A stretch of DNA of 64,000 nt from Cervus elaphus (Eukaryota; Chordata; Mammalia; Artiodactyla; Cervidae): assembly GCF_910594005.1 (NCBI RefSeq), contig NC_057829.1, forward strand, positions 57,891,001 through 57,955,000, in the 5' to 3' direction. Shown in pieces: positions 11,031 through 23,199 of this stretch (position 1 is the first letter of the stretch; the number at the start of each line of letters is the position of its first letter). Made by a program: the position numbers and the translations under genes. The notes under the pieces are model-generated. The model ran no database searches. It saw nothing but the letters and a program-made list of their open reading frames with translations, and was not told the DNA's origin.

Positions 11031-11844
11031 CGCACATATATATATACACACACATACATGCATATATCTCTGCTGAGTATATGTTTATATATGATATATA
11101 TGTTTGTGTACGTATATACTTTTTCAGATTCTTCTCCGCTATAGAATATTACAGGATACTGAATATCTTGTGTCTACCCCTGTGCTATACAGTAGGTCCT
11201 TGTTGTCTATTTTATATGGTAGTGTGTCTCTATTAATCCCCAATTGCTAATTTATCCCTTCCCCCGTTTCCCCACTGATAACCACTAGTTTGTTTTCTGT
11301 GAGTCTGTTTCTCTCTTGTAAATAAGTTCATTTGTATCATTTTTATAAAGATTCCACATGTAAGTGATATCATATGATATTTGTCTTTGTATGACTTAGT
11401 TCACTTAGTAAGTTAGTCTCTAGGTCCATTCATGTTGCTGCAAATCACATTATTTCATTCTTTTTTATGGCTGAGTAATATTCCATTGTATATATGTACC
11501 ATATCTTCCTTATCCCTCCTTCTGTTGATGGACATTTACGTTTCTACCATGTCTTGGCTATTGTAAATAGTGCTGCAGTGAACATTGGGGTGCACGTGTC
11601 TTTTCAAACTAGAGTTTTTGTCTTTTCTGGATTTATGCCCAGGAGTGGGATTGCTGGATCATATGGTAACACCATATTTAGGTTTTTAAGGAACCTCCAT
11701 ACAGTTCTCCATAGGGGCTTATCAATTTACATCCTAGAGAGATGTTTTTATCACCTTTTGGTGTTAGAAATAAATTGCATTTTTTCTTTGGACCTAGTAT
11801 GTTTTTATGAAATAGATAAAAGCAGCCACGTGATATTCTTCTAA

Positions 11845-13560
11845 CCTCAGTGTCCTAGACATTCCAAGCCACATTTTAAACCTAAATAAGAGCAACTGTG
11901 CTGTCTTAGAATTGGCATAGTTTTTCCTCTGTTACCTCTGTTTTAACCTCCTGAAAATTTCATTTGCTTGATCTGCTTTTCTTTTCTGTGTGTGTGTGTG
12001 GGTGTGTGAGTTAACTCAAAGCCCCTTCTTCCTCTTTATAAAAAGAACACAAAGAAGTTTAATTTAAAACTTGGTGAGGTTTAAAGATGGACTTAGATCT
12101 CAGTTTATTGGTTGGGGACTCTTGCTTAGGTTATTTTAAGCACATTGAGAGTTCTTTAGCAGAATTTACATTTTCTAAGTGAAAAAAAATGTCTAAGCAT
12201 GTGCTTTTCCTGAAGGGTGTTGGAGGATTTTTCTGCCTCTCCAGACACAGAGGGGAGACTCTGTCCTCACAGGAGGTCCTCGGAGAGGACTTATGGCAGC
12301 CTTATTATTAAGCTCTGACAGCAGTCTCTTCTTCTCACGCTGCTCTAGGGGATGTCCAGCAATCAGGGCTTGGGAAAGGCACCCCATAGGGATGGAGAGC
12401 AGCTCAGGAATGTCTATCAGTTCTGGCTTGAACCCTCTCAGACTCTGCTGGGGGTGGGGTGGAGCTGTAAATTGGTACTACATTCCAGGAAAGCAATTGG
12501 CAATTTGTCTTAAGGGTCTTAAATATGCTTCTGCTTTTTGACTCAAGGATTTCTCTTTTTAGAGATTTAACTTAAAAAAACTAATGAGAAATGCATTCAT
12601 TCATTCATTCAACAATGGCTGCTCTGTGTCATATACCAGGTTGGGTGAACAAAACACTGTCCCGCCTTCATAGTGTTAATAGCTTAGTAGATCTAGAGGC
12701 CTTGAACTGCAGGCAAAGATCTTTGTTCCAGGGTCATTTAAAGCAACATTACTTAAAATAGCAAAGAATTAGAAGCTTCATATATCCAATGATAGGGGAT
12801 TAGTTCAATTATAGTAGATACATATCATGGTATTTTAAATGGCCATATTTATAAATCAGATTTTTCCTTAATGTGAAAGAAAAAGTTTTATGAAATACAA
12901 TTTCAAGAGGGGGAACAAAAGTAAGCTATAAAACCAGTGTGCTGTGAAGACAAGGCCAGGGAAGTTCTGGGGATGGGATCCCAATTTTATATCTTAAAAA
13001 AAAAAAGACTATGTAGAAGGAAGTAATGCAAATTATTAATGGTAGTTATCTCATGATAATGAGATTATGGATATTTTTAATGCTTCTTTTGGCATTTCCC
13101 AAAGTTTCTACAATGGATATAAATTAATTTAGAAATCTTTAAAGCAATGAAGAGAAAAAGAAAAGTAGTAGGAGATATGTTCAGATCTTCTATGCTGCCG
13201 GTATAAGGAGAGAATTATCTCCCAGATTCTTCTGTCTACAACATTCCTGCCAGAATCTTCCTCCAGGGCCGAGGGAGCTTGTATCTGAAACCTTCGCTAC
13301 ACTCACTGCATGAACCAGTGGACATCAGGAGTGGAAACTCATCAAGGACATATGTGAAACTGGTGTAACTGGGAAGGCCTGTTGGTTTCATTCTGGAAGC
13401 CCTCCTTTTATTCACTGGGAGAAATGTGGTATAGGTTTGATACAATGGAATGGAATGAAAATTACACAGTAAAAACATAGCTCTTTGGGGAGAAAGATAG
13501 TCATTAAGTAACTTATTCTTAAGATTTTGGTCCCTTAGTTTGATTTTGTTATTATTTCAC
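11845..13560. other. Intergenic, repeat remnants only
   Basis: Contains (GT)n at about 11988-12007 and faint L1- and MIR-like remnants. No coding signal seen. Confidence 0.4.
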
Positions 13561-13561
13561 C

Positions 13562-13838
13562 TGCTGCTGCTGCTGCTAAGTCGCTTCAGTCGTGTCAGAC
13601 TCTGTGCAACCCCATAGACAGCAGCCCACCAGGCTCCCCCAACCCTGGGATTCTCCAGGCAAGAACACTAGAGTGGGCTGCCATTTCCTTCTCCAATGCA
13701 TGAAAGTGAAAAGTGAAAGTGAAGTCGCTCAGTCGTGTCCGACTCTTAGCGACCCCATGGACTGCAGCCCACCAGGCTCCTCCATCCATGGGATTTTCCA
13801 GGCAAGAGTACTGGAGTGGGGTGCCACTGCCTTCTCCG
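13562..13838 (-). repeat. Bov-A2 dimeric SINE, antisense
   Basis: Two tandem Bov-A units, each with an antisense CCCACCAGGCTCC block (about 13624 and 13767), joined by the usual GAAAGTGAAAAGTGAAAGTG linker, with (CTG)n at the edge. Confidence 0.92.
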
Positions 13839-14557
13839 TATGTCACCTGATCAAAGCCTAAATAGGATCTGAAGGAGTGGGCGCAGCAGAGAAAGTGGTT
13901 CTGGAGTAGGACTGTCCAGGTCTAAATCCTGGCTCCACCACTAAATTGCTGTGTGTTCTTAGGCTGGTTACTTAACCTCTCTGAGCCTTCCTCACATGTA
14001 GAAGAGGAAAAATGTACAACCTACCCAACTAAATTGTTGAAGATTAAATAAGAGAGCCCAGACCCAGGCGCCGGGTGCTGCAGCTTGTCTGAGTTTGTGC
14101 TCAGAGCCATTGCCACCCTTCCCCGTGCTCCTCTGTACTGAACGGGGTCAACCGATGTGAGCTCCGTTCCTCGGGCTAGGAGGCCGGAGGCAGGAGGAAG
14201 GGAAAGGCAGGGCACTGTCCCTCTCTTGCTCTGCTTTGGGCAGTCTTGCTGACAGTCCCTGCAATTTCCTCGGAGGAGCCCGCCTCCTCCCTGCTCCTTT
14301 GTAATTATAGTTCCCTCTGCTGAAATCTCTGATGTGGACTCAGTTTCCTGATTAGACCTGGACACTCTTCCAACCTTTGCTGGACTTGATGTTTTGAATG
14401 ACTGTGATAAACAACTTTTACACAACTTGGTGATCACCTTTGCAATGAGTTTGATTATGTCAACAAGAATATCTTTCTGTTTAACCTTAGCATCCTGTCC
14501 AATTGACCTAATCATTTGGGGAGAGGAAACCAATTTAAAAAATTATATATTGGATAT

Positions 14558-14858
14558 GGGGCTTCCCTGATAGCTCAGTTGGTAAAGAATCTGCCTGCAA
14601 TGCAGGAGACCCTGGTTTGATTCCTGGGTCAGGAAGATCTGCTGGAGAAGGGATGGGCTACCCACTCTAGTATTCTTGGGCTTCCCTTGTGGCTCAGCTA
14701 GTAAAGAATCCACCCTGGGTTCAATCCCTGGGTGGGGAAGATCCCCTGGAGAAGGGACTGGCTACCTACTCCAGTATTCTGGCCTGGAGAATATCATGGA
14801 CTGTATAGTCCATGGGGTCACAAAGAGTTGGACACGACTGAGTGACTTTCACTTTCAC
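14558..14858 (+). repeat. Tandem Bov-tA pair in one target-site duplication
   Basis: A first copy truncated at ...TAGTATTCTT joins at 14678 to a second copy that runs to GACACGACTGAGTGACTTTC. TTATATATTGGATAT flanks the pair at 14543-14557 and 14859-14873. Confidence 0.88.
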
Positions 14859-15125
14859 TTATATATTGGATATAAAAGAATGTCTTCATAGGATATATGC
14901 AATATAAAGAATAATGATACAATGAACAGACCCCCACCCCCTGGATCCATATCTTTGGACCATATCTCTGGACCAAGATCACCATGTCTTTGGACCCTTC
15001 TGTGAACTCCTTCCTGATTCCATCACCACCTCCTCATCCTTAACATTTCCACCTTCCTGAGTCTATCACCCCTTTGCTGTTCTTTGTGGATTTACCTTGT
15101 CTCTACCCCATAAACAATATATTTG

Positions 15126-15640
15126 TGTGTGTATGTATGCGCACATGTGTGTGTACTCAGTCATGTCTGACTCTGCGACCCCATGGACTCTAGCCCACCA
15201 GGTTCCTCTGTCCATGGGATTCTCCAGGCAAGAATACTGGAGTGGGTTGTCATACCCTCCTCCAGGGGATCTTCCCGACCCAGGGATGGAACCTGAATCT
15301 CTTGCACCTCCTGCATTGGTAGGCAGATTCTTTACCACTGAACTACCTGGAATGCCCAAACAATAGATTTACTTTAACATGTTTTTAAATTGTGTGTGTG
15401 AGAGGTAATGCATGCGTGCATGCTCAGTCACTAAGTTGTTTCTGACTCTTTGCAACCCCATGGATTGTAACCCGCCAGGCTCCTCTGTCCATGGGATTCT
15501 CCAGGCAAGAATACTAGAGTGGGTAGTCATTTCCTCCTCCAGGGGATCTTCCTGACCCAGGGATTGAGCATGCATCTCCTGCATTGGCAGGCGGATTTTT
15601 TTTTTTTTTTTAAACCACTGAGCCATCTGGGAAGCCCATA
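15126..15640 (-). repeat. Two antisense Bov-tA SINEs
   Basis: 15126-15355 and 15395-15640 each read CCAGGCTCC or CCAGGTTCC, then AAGAATACT, then CCCAGGGAT in antisense. The second carries an internal T-run at 15597-15612. Confidence 0.9.
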
Positions 15641-15644
15641 AGAG

Positions 15645-16135
15645 ATGTATTGCTTCAGGTAATCTCCCTCCACTTAGCACTGTTTCTAGGGTTTATTCAT
15701 GTTGTCATGTGTAGTTGCAATTCATTCTCTTCACTGCCTTACAGCATTCTGTTCTGGAACCGTGCATCAGTGTACTGTTCAATTACCATTCATGCCCACA
15801 GGGGTTCCTCCAGTGTTTGCTATTTCAAACATTCTTAAGTTCATCTCCAGTGTGTGGATGTTTCTCTAGTGCAAAAACTGAGGAGCAGAGGATGGGTCAC
15901 AGAACAGGACTGTCACCCTTAGCAGATGCCTTATTGTTTCCCACGTGGTTTTACCAATTGTACTCCCACCAACTGTGTAGAAAATTCGCAATTGTTCACA
16001 TCCTTCGTGGGTCCTTGCTATCAGGCTTTAAAATTTTTTGCCAACCTGGAGGGTGCAAAATGATCTCTCATTGTGGCTTTCCTTTGCATTTTCCTCCCTA
16101 TTAACAGGGTGAGTTTCTTTGCATACTGGCCATTT
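15645..16135 (-). repeat. Old antisense LINE-like fragment
   Basis: Reads like a diverged L1 3' region (GTACTCCCACCAACTGTGTA, GTTCACATCCTTCGTGGGTC). Subfamily not assigned. Confidence 0.6.
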
Positions 16136-16814
16136 GGATTTTTGTTTCTGAGTGAAGCCCCTTTGAGAGCAGCTGATCATATTTCCCTGAACCTTGGAGT
16201 CGTGGCTGACTTGGGGCAGCTGGGGAGGTGAGAAGAGCCCAGGAGTGAGGGAGGTGATGACCTGAAGTCCAGGGTGGAACAAGGCAGAGGCTTGGCTGCA
16301 GTGGCAGAGACAGACTGAGAGCTCCCCAGCCCGGGGGCTTACAATTGATCCCATGCCTTGGTTCCTTTGACAACAAAAAGTGTATCTGAGTCCCACACTC
16401 AGCCTCTCAGAGCTGGGCAAGAAGAGTCTAGGAAGTGAGGGGCACTTGGTGAGGTTGGGGAGTGGGGGCTCTGCGGTGAACCGGCAGACATGTGACTCCA
16501 GCCAGGTTTTTTGCACTCTGAAGTATTCAGTGAACTTACAATTGGTAGAGAAAAGCTCAAAATATGATTTTTTATATGAATTTTTCCATTTTCTTTTTAA
16601 CACTGGCAGCTCATTATAAAAAGTCAGTTTGGGCCAAACAAACTGTGTCTGTTGCCACTGGATCTAGTTGTCAGAAGGCCGCTTTATGATCTGTTTTTTG
16701 GTCATGAAACAGGATTTATCCCTTGGTCAGTCGGCAGGTATTATCTGCCGCCTGGGACCAGGATCCTGAGGGAACAGGTGGAAACTGACTTCCTGGAAGG
16801 GGCTGTGTGAGGGG

Positions 16815-17470
16815 ACCTTTCATTCTCTCAGTATTCAGGTATGTGTATGTAGATAATATATAATATATATATATAACAAAGAATTGACCATTTTTAGGTG
16901 TAGATGCAGCTCAGTGGCATTAAGTACTCTCATGCTGTTATGTTACCATCATTGTTCCCATGGAACTCTCTTCATCTTGCAAAGCTGAAACTCTGTACCC
17001 ATTAAAAACAAGTCTCCATCCCCTGCCCCACCCCTACCCCTAGCCTCTGCAAACACCATTCTATACCTTCTGTCTATGATTTTGGCTACTCTAGGACCCT
17101 CATGTAAATAGAATGATATTAATATTTGTTCTTTTGTATCTGTCTTATTTTACTTGGCAGAATGTCTTCAAAGTTCACCCTGGTGTAGAATGTGTCTGAA
17201 TTTCCTTCCTTATTATAGCCGGTTAATATTCCACTGTGTTTATAGACCACATTGTGTTTATCCATTCATCTGTTGAGGGACACTTGGGTTGCTTCCACCT
17301 TTTGGTTACTGTAAATAATGCTGTTACGAATTGGGTGTACAAATACCTGTTTGAGTCCCTGCTTTCAATTCTTACAGGCATATACCCAGAAGTGGAATTT
17401 CTAGATTACATAGTAATTCTATCTTTAATTTTTCGAGAAACTACCTAGCGTTTTTTGTCTGCTTTTGTTT
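16815..17470 (-). mobile_element. Old antisense L1 3' region
   Basis: TTTATCCATTCATCTGTTGA, then CTGTAAATAATGCTG, then GGCATATACCCAGAAGTGGA is the antisense signature of mammalian L1 3' ends. Confidence 0.85.
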
Positions 17471-17789
17471 AATTAGGAATATGCACATAGAACTTGAGGG
17501 GGAAAATCAGTATCATTTTGGATAGTGGTGATTCACATCCTTTCAAGGGTGACATTTTAAAAGCAGAACATGTCTGACACCTTCTGGCCCATAAGTGTTC
17601 AGTTGTTCTTGTCTTATGTTGATGATGATGATAACTAGAATACACTGAGTGCTTACTTTGTCCCAAGTTCTGTTCTAAACACTTCTGCATCTCTTAAATC
17701 ATTTTGTCTCCACAGTCATCCCATGGCAATTATTATCTCAGTTTTATAGATGAGGAAACTGAGCTGCGGATAAGCTGAACTATAATTCT

Positions 17790-17867
17790 GAGTTGGCCAA
17801 AGTGCATTTGAATTTTTCCATAACATCTTATGGAAAAACCCAAATGAACTTTTGGGCCAACCCAGTA
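17790..17867. mobile_element. Mariner-derived MITE (Mariner1_BT-like)
   Basis: Inverted arms GAATTTTTCCATAACATC and TGGAAAAACCCAAATGAA end in GAGTTGGCCAAA and GGCCAACCC. Intergenic. Confidence 0.88.
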
Positions 17868-17869
17868 CA

Positions 17870-19860
17870 ATTTAAGGTCATTTAATCCAGTACTTACTTT
17901 CACTAAAGAGGAAAGGGAGGCTGGAGAGGAGATACCCAGAGTCACAGTTACATTGTGACCAAGCTGGGGTGAGCTCACAGGCTTGAAGACATCTGGAATC
18001 CCCCAGCCCCACGTTCTTGCACCCTCTAAGACAGAATTCCATCTATTCATTTTGTTTATCCTGTTGACCCAGGTGAAACCTCATCTGAGAGGCTGCTTCG
18101 GAATCCAGCTGGATATTCCGGGTCCTCCTCCTGATAATTGCTGGGGCAGGACTTCGCTGAAATATGATGGGGAAAGGATTACGGGTTTGGCTCTAGGATT
18201 TTGTGCAAACACAGGAGTAGCACATTAATATTAGTCAAGGACTAAATGGGCCTTTTTAAGAAATTGAGATAAATTTTGGCAAAATCAGGTTGCCCCGAGA
18301 AGCATTCAATTTACTATGAGGGAGTTGCTCAAAAAGAATTGCGGTTTTTCTCTCGTGTTAAGTTTATTTAAATAGTAAAAGTCTAGAGTTTGCGTCTCCT
18401 GCAAAGTTGCACCCCTGAGGTTCTGAGCTTGACCATGCATATGGCGGGCCTGTGTTTTTCATTATGTTCCCTTACTTGTTAGGCTTTGCAGTTAGTCCGA
18501 GTACACGTTTCTCTGGTGTTTTTCTTGAACTTCATGAACTCTGGCATTTCACTTCAGGGATGGATATCCAAGGGAAAAGCAGCCTTTCTTTGATCTTCCT
18601 TGGGACCCCATTATGTTTAACCTAAGAAAGATTAGGGAGTTGCCATTCAACGCTGAACAAACACAAAACTCAGCTGCCAAGATGGCGGGTGCTTAATCTA
18701 TTTACAACATCGACTCCGTTATTAACTAATTCCACATCAAGCTGACTTATGAAAGGCATTCTTTAGAATGGAATTCCCATATGCCTTGGGAGGCTATGTG
18801 CATATGGTCCACAGTACTGAATGTATTGACCTAATAAAAAAATCTATTTAGCATGAAATATTTAAACTGTAGAGGGTTTTTAAACCTCGAAATTATTGTC
18901 GTCGTTGGTTCCCCATATGGTAGTCAAGTTGTACTTTCTCTGAACTGAACAGCCATTTCTGGAACGCACCCTCACCTTTTAGCTGTGTTTGTAATAACAT
19001 CTGCTCAACAGTGGTGAGACAAGTCAGCTCCAGTCTTTGGACAAACAAAATCCTCTGAGCCTGAGTGAGCTCTGAGGGGCAAGGAGCTGCCACTTGGCCA
19101 GCACCTGGAAAACCAGACTACTTTGCTCCCCTCGGCTTCCTTTCCAAAATGGGTTTCAGAACTCTGCCCATAAATAGCTCTTTAAAGTAACATGCAGGTC
19201 TAATTGTGACATTTTTTCCCCCTTCTGAAAATGAGAAAGGAAGAACAAAACAAAATCAAATGTTAGCCTGTCAGGATTTTCAGTTCCCTGTCACTCTCAA
19301 GACATTGATGGAGATTTATTTTCCTAATGAAGGCTCCAGCATTAATGGCGGCACTTGCTAGAATCAGTTAGGACTAAGTGTTATTTAATTCACAGTGAAG
19401 CGACAATCTGACTGGACTGTGATTAGTTCCAGCTTTTAGCTATCATTTATAGGTCACCGGGCGGCTAACAACCTCAAATGAGGGACCATTATCTTTTGAC
19501 AAGATGAAGTGTTTTCTGGGGGGATGGGAAGAGGGGGAAGGGTGCTACCCAGAAAGCCCAGCTCAACATTCTCTGTGGGAATTACTCATTCCTGATAGGG
19601 TTTTGCCACCAGTTTCTCAAAGGAACTTCACTGGTGGATACCAGTTAGGTGTGCTGAAGGCAAAGGAGGAAAAGCCCGTCCTAAAAGCCATTCATGTATC
19701 CATTCAGCCTACTTCAGTGAGGCACTATGGGAGAGTGTGTTGGTGGGGGTCCCTGGAAGGAAGGCTAATATTCTGTCTGCACATACTGGTACGGCTGTTC
19801 TAGTTTTTTCATGGTCATTTCTCCATTTTTATGGGGTGAAGCATCTGTTCAGATTAGCTG
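17870..19860. other. Intergenic, repeat-poor block downstream of MYOF
   Basis: Nearly 2 kb with few recognisable repeats, in contrast to the rest of 1-22670. The best candidate for conserved non-coding sequence is 19190-19500. No ORF with recognisable domains. Confidence 0.4.
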
Positions 19861-19867
19861 GTGCCAG

Positions 19868-20078
19868 GGCCTTGTGCTGTGCTTAGTCGTGTCCGACTCT
19901 CTGAGACCCCATGGACTGCAGCCCACCAGGCTCCTATGTCCATAGAATTCTCCAGCCAAGAATACTGGTGCGGGTTGCCATTTCCTTCTCCAAGGGATTG
20001 TCCCAACCCAGGGATCAAACCCAGGTCTCCCACATTGCAGGCAGATTTTCTACCATCTGAGCCACCAGGGAAGCCAAA
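19868..20078 (-). repeat. Bov-tA SINE, antisense
   Basis: GTGTCCGACTCTCTGAGACC through ATCTGAGCCACCAGGGAAGC. Confidence 0.92.
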
Positions 20079-20524
20079 ATGGTGGTTAAATATTCCAAAT
20101 AACCATCTTGTCTGGAACCCTTTTTCATTTTGTTGATGGCTTTCTTTGCTGTGCCCTTCTTAGCTTCTTTTAACCCCAGTGCTATACCACCGGGGGGAGG
20201 GCTGTCAAGAGGAGCATGGACCTGAGATAGTCAAACGATGAGTGACAGACAGTAGCAACCCCGTGGCTCCATGTTGAAACCAAGGACAGTTGGTGTGTCT
20301 TCTATAACATGTTGAGAACATTGTCCTGTTAATGTATGAGACCATGGTGAGATCAGGAAACACTTCTATTCAAAGAGCAACACAGAACCAGCGGGGCAAG
20401 AAATGGTATGGTAATGGTGAGGCTTTGGGACATTTAGACTGTCTTGCACTGGTCATTGTTTTGGAATTATTGCTGAGTGGTGCATTGTTGGTAAATTGGT
20501 GTAGACATGGGAAAACAGTATAGA

Positions 20525-21265
20525 GGTTCTTTGTAAAGTTAAAAATAGATTAAAAAATTAAAAAATAAAACTACCATACGATCTACCAATTCCACTTCTG
20601 GGTATTTGTCCAAAGAAAACAAAAACATTAATGGAAGAAGATATATACAGCCCCCCACGTTCATTGTAGCATTTTTCACAATAGCCAAGCTATTGAAACA
20701 ATCTAAATGTCCATTGATGGATGAATAGATAAAATGTGATATATATACTTAATGGGATATTATTCAGCTATAAAAGAGTAGAGTCTTGCCATTTGCCACC
20801 ACATGGATGGACCTTGAGGGCATTATGCTAAATGAAGTCAGAGAAAGACAAATACTGTATGATCTCACTTATATGTGGAATCTGAAGGAAAAAGATTCAA
20901 AAGGTCTTAAATAGAGAAAATATATTGGTGCCTACCAGAAGAGGGGGGAGGGTGGGAGTGGGTAAAATGTGTAAAGGGGGTCAAAAGGTACGAACTTGCA
21001 GTTATAAATGTCATGAGATATAATGCACAGCATGTGAATATAGTAATACTGTATTGCCTATTTGAAAGTTGCTTCTTTGAAAGTTTCTAAGAGAATAGAT
21101 CTTTAAAGTTCTCATCACAAGAAAAATATTCTGTAACTATGTACGGTGTCAGATGTTAACTAGACTTATGGTAATCATTCTGCAGTATATACAAATTCAA
21201 ATCATTATGTTCTGTACCTGAAACTAATATAATGTTGTATGTCAGCTATTTCTCAATTAAAAAAA
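20525..21265 (+). mobile_element. L1 3' end, sense
   Basis: ACTACCATACGATCTACCAA, AAATGTCCATTGATGGATGA and ATTCAGCTATAAAAGAGTAG are the sense L1 3' region, ending in an A-rich stretch. Confidence 0.85.
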
Positions 21266-21429
21266 AAGACAAATACATACAAATATTGAAGTGAAATGTC
21301 CAGACCCATCACCGCCCCCCACCCCCCAAAAAAAGTTAAGGTGAAAAGAACCCATACTGCCTGGGCTCAAATTCTAGCTCTTTGATTTATTAGTTGTGTG
21401 ACGTCGAGTGAGTTACTTAGTCTCTTTAT

Positions 21430-22400
21430 GCCTTAATTTCTTTAAAAAATTTTTTATTGTCTTTCTGTTGTACAACAATGTGAATCAGCTACAAGTATAC
21501 ATATTTCCCCTTCTAAATTTTTTTGAATTCTAATTTTTGTAATTGAAGTCTAATTGATTTACTGTGTTAATTCCTACTGTACAATAGTGATTCAGTTATT
21601 CATATATGTACATTCTTTTTTTAGAAAAGATTCTTTTCCCTTATGATTTATCATAGGAAATTGAATATAGATCTGTTATAGAGTAGGACCTTGTTGTTTA
21701 CCCATTCTATATATAAAAGCTGACATCTTATGACAAAAACCACTACAATATTGTAAAGTAATTAGCTTCCAATTACAACAAACAAACAAAAAAGCTGACA
21801 TCTGCCAACCCCAACCTCTGACTCCATTCCTCCACCAACCTTCTTCCCCATGACAACCACCAGTTATTTGTAGACTTCTTAATGATGGCCACTCTGACTG
21901 GTGTGAGGTTGGACCTCACTGTAGTTTTGACTTGCATTTCTGTAATAATTAGTGATGTTGAACATCTTTTCATGTGCCTATTGGCCATCTATGTCTTCTC
22001 TGGAGAAATGTGTCTCTAGGTCTTCTGCCCGTTTTTGCACTGGATTGACTGGTTTTTTTTTGTTGTTGTTGTTGAGTTGTGTGAGCTGTTCATATATTTT
22101 GGAAATTTAGCACTTGTTGATTACATCATTTGCAAATATTTTCTCCCATTCTGTAGATTGTCTTTTTGGTTTATGGTTTCCTTTGCTGTGCAAAAGCTTT
22201 TAAGTTTGATTAGGTCCTGTTTATTTTTGTTTTTATTCCTATTGAACATTGGTACTATTTATGTCAGAGAATGTTTTTCCTGTGTTCTCTTCTAGAATTT
22301 TTATGGTGTCACGTCTTATGTTTAAGTCTTTAAGCCATTTTGATTTATTTTTGTGTATGGTGAGAGAGTGTGTTGTAATGTCATTGATTTTCATGCATAT
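21430..22400 (-). mobile_element. Antisense L1, about 1 kb
   Basis: Antisense L1 3' and ORF2-side sequence, for example GGCCACTCTGACTGGTGTGA and CCTTTGCTGTGCAAAAGCTT. Interrupted by the tiny insertion at 21729-21789. Confidence 0.85.
21729..21789 (+). mobile_element. 61-bp L1_BT 3' end insertion
   Basis: Only the last about 60 nt of L1_BT (CACTACAATATTGTAAAGTA plus an A-rich tail), flanked by AAAAGCTGACATCT at 21715-21728 and 21790-21803, inside an antisense L1. Confidence 0.85.
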
Positions 22401-22404
22401 ATCT

Positions 22405-22530
22405 CAATCTCTTCAGCTGCAAGATGGGGTTAACAATGTTACCTACCTTTTACAGGATTACCTTGAGGACTAAGTTAGTTAATATGTATAAAGCATTTAC
22501 AATAATAGTGTGCATAGAATAAATAAGTGT
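22405..22530 (+). repeat. MIR SINE fragment
   Basis: GCTGCAAGATGGGGTTAACA, then GGATTACCTTGAGGACTAAG, resembles the MIR 3' half. It lies about 150 nt past the MYOF poly(A) site. Confidence 0.6.
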
Positions 22531-22675
22531 TAATTTATTATATTGGCAAGATTTGGCAATATGCTTATAAAGGAATTATAGCCAACTGCCAGGGCCTACC
22601 ATTCTATCCACTGACACCCAGACTAGAAGTTGCCTCTTTCTCAGCTTGGCCCACAGCTGCAACAAACACGTATAC

Positions 22676-23199
22676 ACTGAAGGTGAAATGTTTTTATTTG
22701 GGTTCATCACAGAGGTTGAATACACTCTCATGACATTTATCCATATAAAATATAGCAATGGTTGCAGGCATAAATAACAATTCCTCTAACTATTCTACTA
22801 TTTTATAATGCACAGCCCTTTTTGTGGACTACAGGTAAGAAGTATATGAAATCACAATGCAGGAAATTCTCATGTTCGATTTCAGCAATTTACAAAAGCT
22901 GAATTATAGAAGTAGGACACATAAAAAAAGATTTTTAAATGGAACCAGCCACCTTGAAAATTACTATGAAAAAACATGGTGAAAACCTTTAATACTTCAA
23001 AAGGTAAGATAAAAATGTTGCCTGTTAGCCTGACTTGGAACCTAGATGCACTGGGAAGTGATGGGGCTCGGTGAAGTATGTAATATCGTCTTTGGTTTTG
23101 TTCTGTTAATAGAGACAGGATTCCCTCATTGCTGGATGACTCTTGAAGACTTTGCTTCTGTTATGCATTTGGTCTCACAATCTTCATTGACAAATAGTT
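22676..23199 (-). CDS. MYOF: MYOF terminal exon: last 12 codons, stop and 3'UTR
   Basis: The acceptor AG is the complement of CT at 23200-23201. The first codon is AAC at 23197-23199 and the tail reads NYLSMKIVRPNA, then TAA (23161-23163). This short extracellular or lumenal tail follows the anchor exon in phase 0. About 480 nt of 3'UTR follow, down to a predicted cleavage region near 22670-22680. The coding part is too short for ORF prediction and was found by looking for the NYLSMKIV motif. Confidence 0.93.
22693..22698 (-). terminator. MYOF poly(A) signal AATAAA
   Basis: TTTATT on the plus strand reads AATAAA on the gene strand. About 25 nt downstream comes a GU-rich stretch (GTGTATACGTGTTTGTTG), as expected for 3' end processing. 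It is the only AATAAA between the stop codon and this point. An ATTAAA at 22988-22993 could be a minor upstream site. Confidence 0.8.

Larger units (their letters stand above)
10405..11840 (-). mobile_element. Antisense L1 3' region split by two Bov-tA SINEs
   Basis: 10405-10485 and 11105-11840 read as antisense L1 (for example TGGCTGAGTAATATTCCATT and AGGAGTGGGATTGCTGGATC). The SINEs at 10493-10692 and 10824-11030 and AT/CA repeats separate the two parts. Confidence 0.8.

Noticed and set aside
16028..16603. 191-codon minus-strand ORF
   Set aside because: Low-complexity composition, overlaps an old LINE fragment, and resembles no family.
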